Shown: positions 32,501 to 42,205, counted from the first letter of the stretch. The stretch: DNA of 64,000 nucleotides from Oegoconia quadripuncta (GCA_949316235.1 OX438748.1:9861001-9925000), one strand, 5' to 3'. Numbers and translations are program-made. The notes: generated from the sequence alone by a model not told the origin.

Positions 32501-34874
32501 TCAAGATATTCGAAACGATTTAACCGATTTTCACCAAACATATTTATTAACCTGTCCTCTCATTTAGTTTTAGATAGAAAAAAACGCACACAAATGGACC
32601 ACGACCAAAACGGCTTAAACGATTTCCATCGAACATGGTTAAGAATCTATCCCAGATTATCTTAAATATAAAAAATTAAAATTTAGAAAACTCTTGAAGA
32701 CGTTAAATAAATCATCATCGAAATACATAAAAAAATTAAAAGTAAAATATCTCCGAAATGGCTGAACAGATTTTCATAAAACAACAAGAGCCGTTTTTTT
32801 TTAATATAAAAAAACCGCACTCAAATCAGACCACACATTACTCAGATACGTCCGGACAAAGATTGGACATTCACACATACACACACAATGCGTAACACAA
32901 TGTCAAATACATAACACCCGTTGTTTTTCGTCGGAGGTTAAAATTATTGACTCTTTTGATGACAGCTTTTAGTATTCCGTGCTTCTTTTTGGAAAAATGT
33001 AACCCTTACATTACCCCTTTTTTTACCCCAGAAACGCTAAAAGTCCAATTGCCATAATTATCATGAAAACCTATATTATACGTGACGATGCCCTAAATTC
33101 TTGAAACTTGGCACGAAAGTAGGTTTGGGGTATAAGTGAAATGTATAATATAAACACGAGAATCATTAATTTCAAATTCCGTGTGGAATTATGGTGAGAC
33201 CAACATTTGCGGTTAATATCATTACATCGTCAAGTACCTATACTAATAAGCATGAGAAGGTGATGATGAATGAATTGCGGTTAGCATTGTGCATGTCTGT
33301 GGTAGACAGCAGCTTGATATGAGCACTGAAATTTATGAAAGCTCCATGCTTGTGTTAGGATAATCGAGTCATAAACTAACCAAAGTAATTATACAGTAAT
33401 ACGAGTGATAAGACTAGACCACCAGGCTGTTAGTCCAATGACATCTTGAAATTGACGGGATCTCACCGGACCGTGGGAATTGGCGTAATGGAGAAGAGGT
33501 CTATACCCAGCTTAATATACCTGAAGCATTATGGAGAGTAGTAAGATTGTCAAATGTCATGTTATGTACGTAACCCTCAGGACGCGAATCCTACTCGCAC
33601 TTGACTGTCATTTGTATACATATATAGTACCTACAGAAAATTTAAAGCGCAATATCGTGATATTATGACATAGGTAATATTACAAATTATTTACGAGATG
33701 GCAGCCTCTGAGACGATGCCTGTGGAAAATAAATCTCTGTCTACGTTTTACTCAAAATATCTTTATTTCACTTTGGGAAACTGAAACCTAGTTGGGTTTA
33801 AGCTTAAAGTTGTATACTTGTAGAACATTATTAAATCATGTCACAAGTGATTTATGACTATAAGTTGTACTACAGGATGTTTCCAAAATTATATCTTTCT
33901 CACCATGAAAATATTTTAAGTAAAAATATAATAAAACTCGTTATTTGCGGTCGTGACTGTGCAATACAGAAAAAACGTATATAATGTTTAAAAAAATTTT
34001 AAACGCAAATAGTTTTTTTTATGCACAACTGGTACTTGACCTCAATCACACCTGATGTTAAGTGAAGATGAGGCCGAAGTTGGAAGCGTACTGACCCGGA
34101 AACCCCATCTTATTTGGGGGACTGGCTATCTTATCTCTGACAACCGGAACACAATAACACAACAATACTATTAATTGTTTGGCGGCAGACCTAGATAAGA
34201 TGGTGGCAGCTAGCCAGGCGGACATTTAAATAAATGACCTACCACCAACCACCCCGAGTACTAAACATGCGTCGCAAACATTTCGCAAACATTTTTATTG
34301 TTTACATTGAACTACGGAGACGGTTGACAGTAGTAGTTTAAGTAATGACATCAATTTTACGTCTTATTTGTTTTTCAAAATATAAATTCTTATATCAACT
34401 GTTATTAATCCATGTGATGCACCTGATTACGCAATCACGCTTTTGAACGAATTGGGATGAAACTGGTTACAGTGGTGAACTATAATCCTGGAATGTATTT
34501 TTATGCCCCAATAAATAGAGCGGGGTGAAAAAACTAATTCAATGCGGACGGAACCGCCGGCGGAAGGCTACTATCATGTATAGGTATCCATCAAGCAATT
34601 AGTTATTCATTATTTAATAGCTATTAATTTAGTTACCAATTGCTTTTAATACCTGCCCGTATAAATTATAGAACCTATGATGTACATGCCACATAGAGCA
34701 CAGATGTTGGTTGTCCGGTAAATTTTAATTTCCGATTCAGAATAATTACCCCAATGTTCACCAAGTCTAGCAAGTCAGTCGGATCTTCAAATTGAGTCTT
34801 CAGGGCAGCTTACCTGATTCAGTATGCAGGCAGCATAATGCTAAACACACGAAGTAGAGCCCGCCACGCTGCAT
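20437..34874 (-). CDS. Dpr-family two-Ig cell-surface protein, Dpr13-like (6 coding exons)
   Basis: Exons 34874-34814, 24331-24168, 23432-23219, 23109-22677, 21992-21889 and 20549-20437 join in frame across GT/AG introns (phases 1,0,1,2,1) to 1089 nt, 362 residues plus stop. Residues 1-20 form a signal peptide. Ig1 (about 50-146) has C66, the KTVMWLR strand with W78, LLTVG, and D123-x-G-x-Y-x-C129, the Dpr hallmarks. Ig2 has KAGSSIKLSC (C175), W287 and NDSGTYTC (C309), with a Thr-rich insertion between its B and C strands (about 187-265). NxS/T sequons include N81, N142, N284, N302 and N313. A hydrophobic tail (349-361) ends the protein with no cytoplasmic part, as in a GPI anchor. Known for the family: Dpr proteins are neuronal surface molecules that bind DIP partners during synaptic wiring. 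The Dpr13 assignment rests on remembered resemblance (VSMLKDKTVMW, QYPNNWRL, STHPPR, DRFYKAGS) and is less certain than the family call. All splice sites are inferred from sequence. Confidence 0.9.
20745..21004 (-). mobile_element. SINE family S2 in the last intron of the Dpr-like gene
   Basis: The tRNA-like head reads on the minus strand from GACGACCTCCTTGGTGTAG through GGGTTCGAATCCCGCTAG. The tail has ACAGCGCCATCTAGG on the plus strand. It lies in sense orientation with the host transcript. Confidence 0.7.
21889..21992 (-). CDS. Dpr-like coding exon 5: end of Ig2
   Basis: Encodes residues 291-326. It starts after AATTTCAG and ends ATTG|GTAAGT. It carries TISVSS, the NDSGTYTC motif closing the Ig2 disulphide (C309), a sequon at N313, and the final VTVNVHVL strand. 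The 104-nt length keeps the frame between a phase-2 and a phase-1 junction. Confidence 0.88.
22380..22535 (-). mobile_element. SINE family S2, diverged copy with (GTATT)n beside it
   Basis: CATGACTCGGGTACATTCG and ACCCTTAGCGTAATTCGAAC match S2 on the minus strand. A GTATT repeat (22383-22410) adjoins the tail. It lies in the 684-bp intron between the exons at 22677 and 21992. Confidence 0.5.
22677..23109 (-). CDS. Dpr-like coding exon 4: Ig2 B strand, Thr-rich insertion, C strand
   Basis: Encodes residues 147-291 (first two bases of 291). It starts after TTTACAG and ends CTGAG|GTAATT. Order: PPLITING linker, VKDRFYKAGS and C175 of the Ig2 B strand, a Thr/Pro/Val-rich stretch from about 187 to 265 with repeated TTT blocks, then GLAWKKQGK and NITWR. 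The Thr-rich part is probably O-glycosylated and disordered (inference). Its ACA/ACC-rich DNA also produces a long Val-rich open frame on the plus strand at 22692-23057, a shadow and not a gene. Confidence 0.88.
23219..23432 (-). CDS. Dpr-like coding exon 3: second half of Ig1
   Basis: Encodes residues 76-146 and one base of codon 147. It starts after GTAAGCAG and ends CTAC|GTAAGT. It carries VMWLR (W78), the LLTVG strand, the D-x-R motif (D99-R101), W112 and D123-x-G-x-Y-x-C129, followed by STHPP and NLTVL. This is the most diagnostic Dpr segment in the window. The exon opens with GTG as an internal valine codon, not as a start. Confidence 0.92.
23935..24060. repeat. Weak dispersed repeat in intron
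   Basis: GGGAACGCCACCTGCC and TAGGCACTTTGCC resemble GGGAACGCTGCGTGCC and TAGACACTATGCC at 48320-48360 in the same orientation. The origin is unknown. Confidence 0.3.
24168..24331 (-). CDS. Dpr-like coding exon 2: His-rich linker and first half of Ig1
   Basis: Encodes residues 21-75. It starts after TTCAACAG and ends AAAACG|GTAATT. It carries a Tyr/His/Trp-rich segment (YHHHEHHWGPYF, residues 35-46) before the Ig1 A strand, then the B-strand cysteine C66 in ALLNCRV. The last residues, SMLKDKT, lead directly into the W-containing strand on the next exon, the usual Dpr split inside Ig1. It is separated from exon 1 by a 10.5-kb intron full of repeat relics. Confidence 0.88.
24560..24780 (-). 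repeat. Family E dispersed repeat
   Basis: GAGAGATATCCCAACG, TTTTAATGCTTAAAACA and CCGTTAAAACGTGCAAGTCT match the reverse of the family E copies at 51.6 and 53.4 kb. It lies in intron 2 of the Dpr-like gene. Confidence 0.6.
24781..26540. other. Intron 2 spacer without recognised feature
   Basis: AT-rich and repeat-poor. The open frame at 24914-25147 (plus) has no recognisable motif. Confidence 0.4.
26541..27000 (+). repeat. Possible retroposon 3' end
   Basis: A CpG-richer block (26560-26850) with an open frame reading SPDIGAIIFREAQWF stops at TAG and is followed by an AT-rich tail ending AATAAATAAAATTAAAGG. The layout resembles a 3' end of a non-LTR element, but the peptide is not recognised. 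It is the only copy in the window. Confidence 0.25.
27075..27122 (-). mobile_element. SINE S1 tail fragment
   Basis: TTTTTTATGCACAACAGGTT and CATCTGATGTCA are the reverse of the S1 3' end. About 48 bp remain. Confidence 0.45.
27640..28228 (-). pseudogene. CR1/Jockey-group non-LTR reverse transcriptase C-terminus, frameshifted
   Basis: The minus strand gives, in successive frames, YPLAGIAPPDVRREIVSS, then the MLPYKVWLRMLA segment, then RTQVGRSKDNLCRWGFSDG followed by a Cys/His knuckle (CECG, QTMDH, SCSKC) and RVAKFWPNKI with a stop. This is the end of the RT plus its C-terminal zinc-knuckle-like region. At least two frame shifts make it inactive. Closely related copies lie at 58.5-59.3 kb. 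It is inserted in intron 2 in sense with the host gene. Confidence 0.7.
28229..29039. other. No recognised feature
   Basis: AT-rich intronic DNA; nothing supportable. Confidence 0.45.
29040..29310 (-). pseudogene. RTE-type 3' end, strongly diverged
   Basis: The layout matches 5383-5640 (CATCATCATACTATCC, GTGGTCTCCACTCCTGAACT, CTTCAACTTGCCAATTC) on the minus strand, with many changes. Only the C-terminal tail is represented. Confidence 0.45.
29311..30431. other. Intronic spacer, nothing recognised
   Basis: No open frame above about 65 codons with a recognisable motif, and no repeat shared within the window. Confidence 0.4.
30432..30860. mobile_element. MITE-like element with about 38-bp inverted ends
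   Basis: TAACGAT then TCCTGGATTCGTGAA near 30434-30465 recurs as its reverse complement at 30822-30858. A second, inner inverted pair (GGAACCACAGTTGAATTC at 30666 against GAATTCGACTATGGTTCC at 30763) and a tandem GACAGTGGAACTT (30800-30825) lie inside. No transposase is seen. Confidence 0.6.
31304..31436. repeat. About 45-bp imperfect inverted repeat (hairpin)
   Basis: TCGATTCGGATATACACCAA and ACTAAACTGAAACCA are mirrored by CTGGTTTTAGTTTAGTTG and ATACATTCAAATCGA. An inner TACTGT/ACAGTA pair continues the stem. The arms differ at several positions, so it is not recent. Confidence 0.65.
31735..31975 (+). pseudogene. RTE-type retrotransposon C-terminal fragment
   Basis: The plus strand reads RRDDMLLRE, MNVDVDGWKR, then MTADRGDWKKKTYLLPTP before a PNTLGPGQE tail, matching the usual RTE end. 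A related copy is at 50565-50763. Stops interrupt it. Confidence 0.6.
32290..32395 (-). repeat. Degenerate CR1/Jockey-group 3' scrap
   Basis: ATGGAAAGTGACGATGTAGC and GGGAGTTCCA resemble 9240-9370. Very diverged. Confidence 0.3.
32425..32952 (+). mobile_element. Family C dispersed repeat, uninterrupted copy
   Basis: The shared blocks occur in order: AACTCTCGAAGAAACAAATG, TTTAACCGATTTTCACC, TTTAATATAAAAAAACCGCA, TACTCAGATACGTCCGGACA, a short ACACATACACACACA run, and GTTTTTCGTCGGAGGTTAAA. It shows what the interrupted copies look like without insertions. No coding capacity. Confidence 0.6.
33430..33540 (+). repeat. RTE C-terminal scrap
   Basis: GGACCGTGGGAATTGGCGTA and AAGAGGTCTATACCCAGC resemble 17540-17580 and encode a broken C-terminal peptide of RTE type. 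Very short. Confidence 0.35.
34010..34327 (-). mobile_element. SINE family S1, near full-length reverse copy
   Basis: It runs from TTTTTTTTATGCACAACTGG to the head word TTTACATTGAACTACGGAGA on the plus strand, with the body blocks intact (CACCTGATGTTAAGTGAAGA, GATAAGATGGTGGCAGCTAG). It lies in intron 2, about 490 bp from the signal-peptide exon. Confidence 0.7.
34814..34874 (-). CDS. Dpr-like coding exon 1: start codon and signal peptide
   Basis: Encodes residues 1-20 plus the first base of codon 21. The peptide begins MQRGGLYFVCLALCC, a short polar start followed by a hydrophobic core, typical of a signal peptide; cleavage probably falls near residues 17-21. The donor is G|GTAAGC. The exon continues upstream as 5' UTR to the acceptor CAACAG|GTG at 34921/34922. 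The ATG at 34874-34872 is the only start that gives a signal peptide in frame with the Ig exons. Confidence 0.85.
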
Positions 34875-34921
34875 ATTAGAGAGCACATCACAGGCGCAGA
34901 CGCATCACGCACGCCTTTCAC
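34875..34921 (-). other. 5' UTR part of the first coding exon
   Basis: A polypyrimidine tract and CAACAG acceptor end at 34922; 47 nt lie between it and the ATG. This shows that at least one more upstream non-coding exon must exist, since an acceptor precedes the start codon. Confidence 0.6.
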
Positions 34922-35509
34922 CTGTTGACAAACAAAGTTTTGTTTTCAGTATTACTATAAAACAACCTCTCGTCGACACTATTATGTCATGACTTATAAG
35001 CCAGGATCAACAGGTCCAATGAATCTTTATAGTTCTCAGAAAGAAGAAAGAAATTGTTAACCACATCTCTACGAGATTTTTAAATATTTTCAATATTTGC
35101 AACCTTAATACTTTGTAATGGGTCTATATAAGTTAATGCCTTGTACATAATATGCACCAGCTATTCGCCGACGCAAGTCTCAAATCTACTAATGTGACCC
35201 AAAAAGTGTTGACCTAGTTCTGTTCACGCATACCCGGCACTAGTTGAATATTTCAGTCACTCATAATCACTAACAAACTTAATTCACAAACTTAGATTAC
35301 CCCTAAGAGTTGGATAAATATTTCAAACGCTATTAATTGGCTTCTGCATGTTTGAGATTAACAAATTATCCTCATGCATAACATATGATGAGCCGCATGG
35401 ATCACTGAGCTTATACTTGTTGAAGTTTAGTGCTTATTTGAAATTATTAGTGATATTAGTGATAGTATGAAAATGTTATCTTTTTACATTCATCGTCTCG
35501 TATATCAGC

Positions 35510-35795
35510 CACATGACGTTCAAAGGCCCGTCCATCTATTTGCTGTGTGACTTCATCATGTAAAAGGAATGGAACCAACTCGACTCTTCCCGTGGGTGTC
35601 GTAAAGGCGACTATGGTTTTTTCCACCAAAAAACTTATACAGATTTGCACGCTTTAACGGCGATTACGCTCACGTAAATTATAGATGTTGTTTCAAGAAT
35701 TAAAAGTTCAATATTTGAAACACCCAAATACTTGTTTGGGGTATCTCTAATCACCCCGTTTAGGATGAAGGTAGTGAAGTAATGTATGTTTATAG
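35510..35795 (+). repeat. Family E dispersed repeat
   Basis: AGGAATGGAACCAACTCGAC, CCGTGGGTGTCGTAAAGGCG, GATTTGCACGCTTTAACGGC and ACACCCAAATACTTGTTTGG appear in the family order. It lies in putative intron 1. Confidence 0.6.
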
Positions 35796-36479
35796 AGCTA
35801 ATTACTGAGACTTAATTTTCTCTAGCTATTTCACATAATATAAATCTACTGACACGTCACCCGTGACCATTCACCAGTCATAAAACGTAATATAGACAAA
35901 GAAATCCAGTAAACACAATCGTTGTAATAATAAAGCAATAAGATAAATAAATCACAAAATGTGCCACGCACCTAATCTGAGAGGATTGCGTGTCTGCACT
36001 ACAGCCGATAGCCCATCGAATATCAACGAAAATGGACTGCCAACCACGTTATTGAGTTACTAAGTCCCTTCTGAATAAACGAAACAATTTATAAGAACTC
36101 ATTTCCAATTCTGTTTTTGATTTCAGCTCAAACAAACCTATCGGTGTATAAATTAGGGGGGAAGTTTGATTTTTTTTTAAATTTCTCTTGGTGACCTTCC
36201 TTGAAGGTTGTGTTTACTTTAAACGAAGTAATTTACTGTAAGGAAACAGTTCAGTTTTTTGATGAAAGATGAATTTGAGCCGGAAAATTGGGGCGACATT
36301 GTAAAATTGTATACAAAACAGATGTTAACGAACTTCCTTTTTTGTGACTTTAAATTTAAAGGCTATTGCAACGTTTATTTCTTTGTAAACTCTTTACATA
36401 ATATACGTCAACAGCCATATTATACATTTTTTTAGATTTTCCCAATATCCCAACTATTCCAACTAATCTCAACCCCCAC
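35796..36479. other. No recognised feature
   Basis: AT-rich putative intron sequence; nothing supportable. Confidence 0.45.
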
Positions 36480-36481
36480 TA

Positions 36482-36771
36482 TCCTAACTAATATTATAAA
36501 TGTGCGAAAGTTTGTGTATCTGTATGTATGATTGTATGTATGTATGTATGTATGTTATCTCTTTCATGCCTAAACGGCTGGATAGATTTGGTTGAAATTT
36601 TGTTTGTAGACAGATTAGGACCTGGATTAAGATTTAGGCTACTTTTATCCCGGAAAAGCGACTGGTCCCTGTAGAATAGGTATTATCAGTGGGATTGCTT
36701 TTGAGTCATAGAGTGACGCATTGGGTAGTAAAATGAATTCTACGCGGACGAAGTCGCGGGTAACAGCTAGT
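36482..36771 (+). mobile_element. Helitron-like element, second subfamily with (TATG)n
   Basis: It starts CTAACTAATATTATAAATG like family A but has a different body, a TGTATGTATG tetranucleotide run (36520-36556), and ends ACGCGGACGAAGTCGCGGG then AACAGCTAG|T. The GCGGAC-GAA-GTCGC segment is a hairpin about 10 nt from the CTAG end, as expected of a Helitron. Confidence 0.65.
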
Positions 36772-37344
36772 TTTACGTAGTAAAATTGGAAATCAGAAAT
36801 TAACTACCCTCCTGCGGTAAACATAACACAGCTTTACTTTCTCACTGTTAGGGCACTACCTCCTCCCACACAATGATAGCAATGCTTAATTACTTTTATA
36901 AGCAATGGCCGTAATGTATATATACCTAGTAGTTAATAACAACCAATGTTATTCGAGACTACTGAATCCATCTAACATCTTCATTAAAATCCATCAAGCG
37001 GATCTAATGTACAATGAAACTCACACGATTTAAAGGTAAGATTATTAGACCTTACATTGTTTCTAAATTAAAATTCTTAACTATACAGCTATACAATATG
37101 AAAAATCTAACCTTTGCCTTCGAATAAAGGGAAGTTAATATAGAGACCTCTATTTTCTGAAATGTTATCACATTTTTCTCCGGAACTATAGCTATAATAG
37201 ATGAAATACCTACGAATTCTCCTAACACCTGCTACCTAATAAAGTTATTTCAGTACCAATGTATTCTACGTGCGTCTATACGAAATGTATTGACATATGT
37301 GTTATCTGTATACTTCTACTTTATTTATAGTTACATACTACATT

Positions 37345-37520
37345 ATTAGAGGAAGAAGGAAGAATAGAGGAGAAAAGAAGAAGAGGAAGACCGAGAACAA
37401 GCTACATGCAGCAGATAAAAGAGAAGTTGAACGTCGTATCGTATCAGGCGGTCAATAGGAAGGCAGAGAGATATGAAAAAATCTGCACCGACAAGAACAT
37501 GGCTCTTAAATAAGATCATG
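37345..37520 (+). pseudogene. Non-LTR retrotransposon C-terminal fragment (RTE-like)
   Basis: The plus strand reads EEKRRRGRPRTSYMQQIKEK, then LNVVSYQAVNRKAERYEKI and TDKNMALK with a stop. The basic GRGRPR motif followed by a conserved C-terminus is typical of RTE-like elements. Related fragments lie at 47655-47865, 48445-48500 and, reversed, 50145-50185. Confidence 0.6.
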
Positions 37521-37857
37521 ATGATGACTACATTATTCATCAATTTAAATTCTATAAAAGTAAGGTCAGATACCCCGTGTAGTTCAGTAGACTAGGACCA
37601 GCCCGTTTCGTCCTTTGGATGTCAAAAGGCTGTTGACATAATAAATAACAGTACCTATGTGTGACGAGTAGCATCATCGGTGTCCAAAATCTGAGATCGT
37701 CAACTCGCCTGCCCGGCTGGCAATTACATCAAATTATCATAAATGCGATGCAAATGCGAGCTGTGGATTCATATAGACTTGATGCGTCTGATGTCTGTTA
37801 GGGACGAAGGCGGTAACAAACAATAAACATAAATACATAAATATGTTCCAACATAGA

Positions 37858-37940
37858 TATCATCATCATGTCAGCCACAAGACCTCCACTGTCGAACATA
37901 GGCTTCCAGAGCGACCGGTTTGAAGCAACCGTATTATCTT
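37858..37940 (-). repeat. RTE 3' tail scrap
   Basis: CATCATGTCAGCCACAAGAC and GAACATAGGCTTCCAGAGCG match 16447-16520. About 80 bp remain. Confidence 0.5.
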
Positions 37941-39261
37941 TTCTGTTGTGCAATAAAGTGAATTTGTTTTAATCCAACATGGCGCCCGTAAAATACTAAA
38001 TATGCAATTTGTTTTTTCAGTACTTATATTGTCTTGACATGGTGTTGAATGTGCATACACATTATTTATAAAAATCTCGGAGTAATATATACATACATAA
38101 AAAAAATACGCCCCGAATACAGAACCTCCTCCTTTTTTGAACTCGGTTAAAAATGCTACTAAGACCACTGAGACAAGTGAGCGTTTAGAGAGTGGTAGTC
38201 CTTACAAAGTTATTTAAGTCGTTATAAAATATTGTAAAATTATGCGTAGTGGGGACAATAACTGGCATAAATGTATTGGTTATATTTAACCACGTGATTG
38301 CTATACTCAACGAAATTGACCATCAACATGCCAGACCTAAAAAGGTTTCACACGTATTGAGCTCAATAGCGCATTCTTTATCCAACCCATGTCAAGACGT
38401 CGCGGACAGCGTTTGCCGATATCCCGAAGCATAATATGTATGGGATCGATTTTAAATCATCTACATTATGATATCAGCCCACATTAGGTAAGCATGTTAT
38501 TGATATTGCTTTTATTCACAATTATGGTAAACATATCTTTACAGTATAAATAATTTTAGTATTTCCAATTCCGATTTTTCGTAGTCACACTTTCTATGAC
38601 GCGAGGGCAAAATTTCGGGTTAGTCCATTTGGCTCTAGCGCTGCTTTTCGGGTGCATTAAAAAAAAGAATTTATTGAACAATAGCCTAATACTATGTGCA
38701 ACTAAATTTCGCGATATATTTTTTTGAGATTTTATACAGTTTCAAGCCTACTGTACAATTTTTGTAATTTTTATTTTGCACTGCCACTACGAAGGTTTTC
38801 TTTCTCGTAGTATACAAATAATTAATTTGAAAAATATTTTATTTAACTTGGCCGCATTTACATAAATAAATATGCTAAGTTTTAAAATGACTTTCCATTT
38901 TGTGACGATTTAAAACAACACAGAGCTTTAGACAACCTATAACATCGCTATTTTATTATAATGATCGAATGTAATTCCTTTCAATGCGATAATTTCAAAT
39001 ATTAAATATAGCCAAAATCATACCATGGCCAGACAAGAGCATTTTTTATTTCTTACCAAGTCACTGCGCCAAGTAACGTAGGTTTAAAATATTCTGAGGG
39101 ATAAATACCTTCTACTCGGAAGAGCAGGTGAGTATCTTTTGAGATCTTATAACTTTCAAAGCTCTATACTTTTTTGTGAGATTTTTGGCATTTCCTTGTA
39201 TAGTTCTATTTCGCGCACTCCCAGTTCCATTAATTACGTATACAGAGGTCGGTTTAGATAT
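37941..39261. other. Putative intron sequence, nothing recognised
   Basis: No coding motif, shared repeat or strong structure seen. Open frames at 37866-38168 and 38249-38434 lack recognisable motifs. Confidence 0.4.
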
Positions 39262-39643
39262 TATATTTGTGGTAGTGTCACTGAACTTCGAAATATAGAT
39301 CATAGTTGGTCGACACATTGCTTTTGCGATAAACCACAGTGACAGAATACTTCTTCGACGAACGCTAGTGAGAAAGAGACCTTTGTAGCGAGCGAGCAAG
39401 ATGGGTTAGCACCCGGACACTATTGGTTAGGTTCAGAGGGTTAAGACTTTCGATTTTAGGTTGAACATACCGGGGAGTTCTTTCGCACGCGTTCGTCGAA
39501 AAAGTATTCTGTTGCAGTATAGTTTACCGCATAAGTATGTATCGAACAACAGAGTATCGGAACTACGATCAGTCGAACCACAGTTCTTCGTACGTTTGTA
39601 TTTCGAGGTTCAGTTACGGACACTATATTTGTTTGACACCATA
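39262..39643. mobile_element. Foldback element with arms over 100 bp
   Basis: The left arm (39262-39372: TAGTGTCACTGAACTTCGAA, AGAATACTTCTTCGACGAAC) is the imperfect reverse complement of the right arm (39485-39643: GTTCGTCGAAAAAGTATTCT, TTTCGAGGTTCAGTTACGGA). A related scrap is at 62390-62450. No transposase is seen. Confidence 0.6.
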
Positions 39644-40395
39644 CAATAAAGCAATAAGAAGAATAATAACAAGAAAATTACAACACAATGCAGAAAAACA
39701 TATTTTGAATTAAGGTGCAATTTCAGTCCAATGTGATGTCAAAAATGAATACAAAAATAAGAGTATTATTTAGCAATTGGTTCTACTTAAGTATTTACTT
39801 TTTTGTACAAGTTAGTTACAATTTGTAACGGCAGATATTTTATTCAGCTGAAAGTCACAAAATTTATACATAAAATGCAAAAAGATCCCGCGTCATCCTT
39901 AGTTGAACAGATACTACACATACTTTTAGTATCTATGAGATGGGCAACGATCCATCTTAATAAGTCTAGGACAGGATGGCGTTATTAAGATGGATCATTA
40001 ACTTTTATGGAATCCGCGAAAAGATAGCCGAGGACACGATGATAAAATTAAAGGAATGCTTTTTAAGTAACTTTTTGGCAAGTTCATTTATCAAAGTTAA
40101 GGAGACTTGTGTTAGCATTTACTTTTGAGAAGCATTACCAGATGTTAAAGTTTAAGTGTCTGTGATAAATTTGATTTCAAAAATCTTTAAAAAAATAGGC
40201 GCCGCAAAGCATAAGATTTTTCGAGTTTTGCTTAGTCAATAAATGTGAGAAATAAATAATACTGTTTATTACATACGTTTAAGAGTGTTTATTCTGTCTA
40301 GTGTCACCCTCATTAGCTAATTTAAAATAATACCTAAATAGCTTGAATGGGGGGTTATTTTCCAGGATTCACGATTTACAAAATAAAAATTAAAG
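39644..40395. other. No recognised feature
   Basis: AT-rich. A short local inverted pair (TCCATCTTAATAAG at 39950 and GTTATTAAGATGGA at 39980) is the only structure noticed. Confidence 0.4.
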
Positions 40396-40800
40396 TAGAA
40401 TGAATGCAGTGGAAATGAGATCATTGAGAAGTATGAGTGCAGTGACTTCGAAAAATAAAATCAGGAATAGTGTAATTAGGGAGTTAAGAAGTGTGAAAGA
40501 AGACGTAGTGACAAAGATTGAAAAAGGTATGCAGAGATAGTTTGGACATGTGGAGAGGATGAATGAAAGAGATATACATGCGAATGTAGATGATAGTGTT
40601 GGTATGGGAAGATCAAGGCAAACGTACCATGATCAAATCGGGGACGTATTAAAGAAAGGCCAAGAGTAGGTACCCTAAATCAACGAGCATGTATAAAGAA
40701 CATTATGAGAGTGAATGAAGCAAAAGAGGTGTGTCAGGATCGTAGCAAGTGGAAGATTATCGTCTCTGCCTACCCCTACGGGAAACCGACAATGTAACGT
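40396..40800 (+). pseudogene. RTE-type retrotransposon C-terminus relic
   Basis: The plus strand starts NAVEMRSLRSMSAVTSKNK, continues IRNSVIRELRSVKEDVVTKI, then R*FGHVERMNERD, and after frame shifts ends EAKEVCQD / WKIIVSAYPYGKPTM. These follow the thumb and C-terminal order of RTE elements. At least three stops or shifts inactivate it. Confidence 0.75.
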
Positions 40801-41959
40801 GCCCCCCGGAGATGTCAGGATGAACGCGTTAAACTTCGCTAATCGTAAACTAATAGCGAGTGCAACTGCGTTACGAGTTATAAATACTAAAGTATTTCAG
40901 TGATTCAGTCAGCGAGTAAAACAGATGGACAGATTAGACTATACGAAATCCCAAAAATCACAATAAAATGGTGCACATTAAATAAAAAGAAGTGAATGGA
41001 GTTTAATTTAATTTGTTTCTAAAGATCAAACAATAAATTGAATTTAAAATAAATTTTAAGGAAAACTTCAAAATTTCTCTTTGTCATAATAGATTATTTA
41101 TATATTGACCTTCTTACAAAATGACAATGTTAAGTACCTGTACCTACGTACATACCTACCTATAGGTATATACATAATATAGATGTATGACTAAAATCAG
41201 CTCTCAAGTTATTACAATATATGTTTCTATTCGCTTCGTTGAATCACTCCTTTTTCATTGAGATCAGTATGAAATCTGCCAATACAATTGCGAATAACTT
41301 TCTATAATCCATACTACTGTGACACACATAACAATAGAAAAATCACTGAATAGCGAACAATAAAAGGGAATCTTGGAGAACCCTTTTGGATCTGCACGCT
41401 ACTTCAGTCAATAAGTCCTGATAAGAAGAAAGTTCTCATAAAAGGTGTAAGTAAACACACCTAATACAGGTAGACGAAGTAAACTGTAGATCAAACAGTG
41501 ATCGGATGTATCTTTGATCACAACAGAGCAATAGAAAAGTTACAAAAATTGTTTTCCCTTTTTCAAGTCGCGAAATTCCACCTTGAGAAGGCTTATTTTA
41601 CCGTTTGACGGAGACAAAATACGTCTACATCACACATAAGCAAATTTCTTAAATTTTATAGGATGGTGTTTGATGATAAGAATTTAATTAACCATCTAGA
41701 AGAAAAAAGGAACAAGGCTTCCTAAGAAAATAAATCATGACAGCTATAAATTGTACCATTTCTTCGTAAATTCAGACTAAGCCTTAGTAAATCTATGCAA
41801 AACTAACCCTACTTCGTAGCGTTGACCGCGGGCTACCCCACGAGATTTGTCTAGAACGAAAGGCATACAGGACATGCCAAAAAACAGCCGCATATCCACT
41901 GTTGTTGAAGCTATTTTGGATTAAGGCCCTTACGCAAAAATTTATGTGCTGTGTAGTTT
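40801..41959. other. No recognised feature
   Basis: AT-rich putative intron DNA. The short ATACCTACC/TATAGGTATA words at 41150 are typical lepidopteran low-complexity sequence. Confidence 0.4.
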
Positions 41960-42205
41960 GCGCATTCAAATAGAACAGAACCAAATTCTGTGTCGTCTTT
42001 CTACCAAAAAACATCTTTGGTTTTGCACGTTTCAACGGCGATGGGATCACCCCCTGTCACGTGTGCATTTCTGTATATTTCATAAGATGAACCTTGGATG
42101 TGGTTTCAGTCATTAATTTTTTAATGTTTGAGACACCCAAACTCTATTATTTGGGATATCTCTGAACACTCCTTTGGGATAAATGTCGTGACGTTATGTA
42201 TGTGT
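41960..42205 (+). repeat. Family E dispersed repeat
   Basis: TTTGCACGTTTCAACGGCGA, TCACGTGTGCATTTCTGTAT, GAGACACCCAAACTCTATTA and GGATAAATGTCGTGACGTTA are in family order. Confidence 0.6.

Noticed and set aside
36520..36556. TATG/TGTA repeats considered as a protein-binding array
   Set aside because: They lie inside a Helitron-like element and fit a simple microsatellite.
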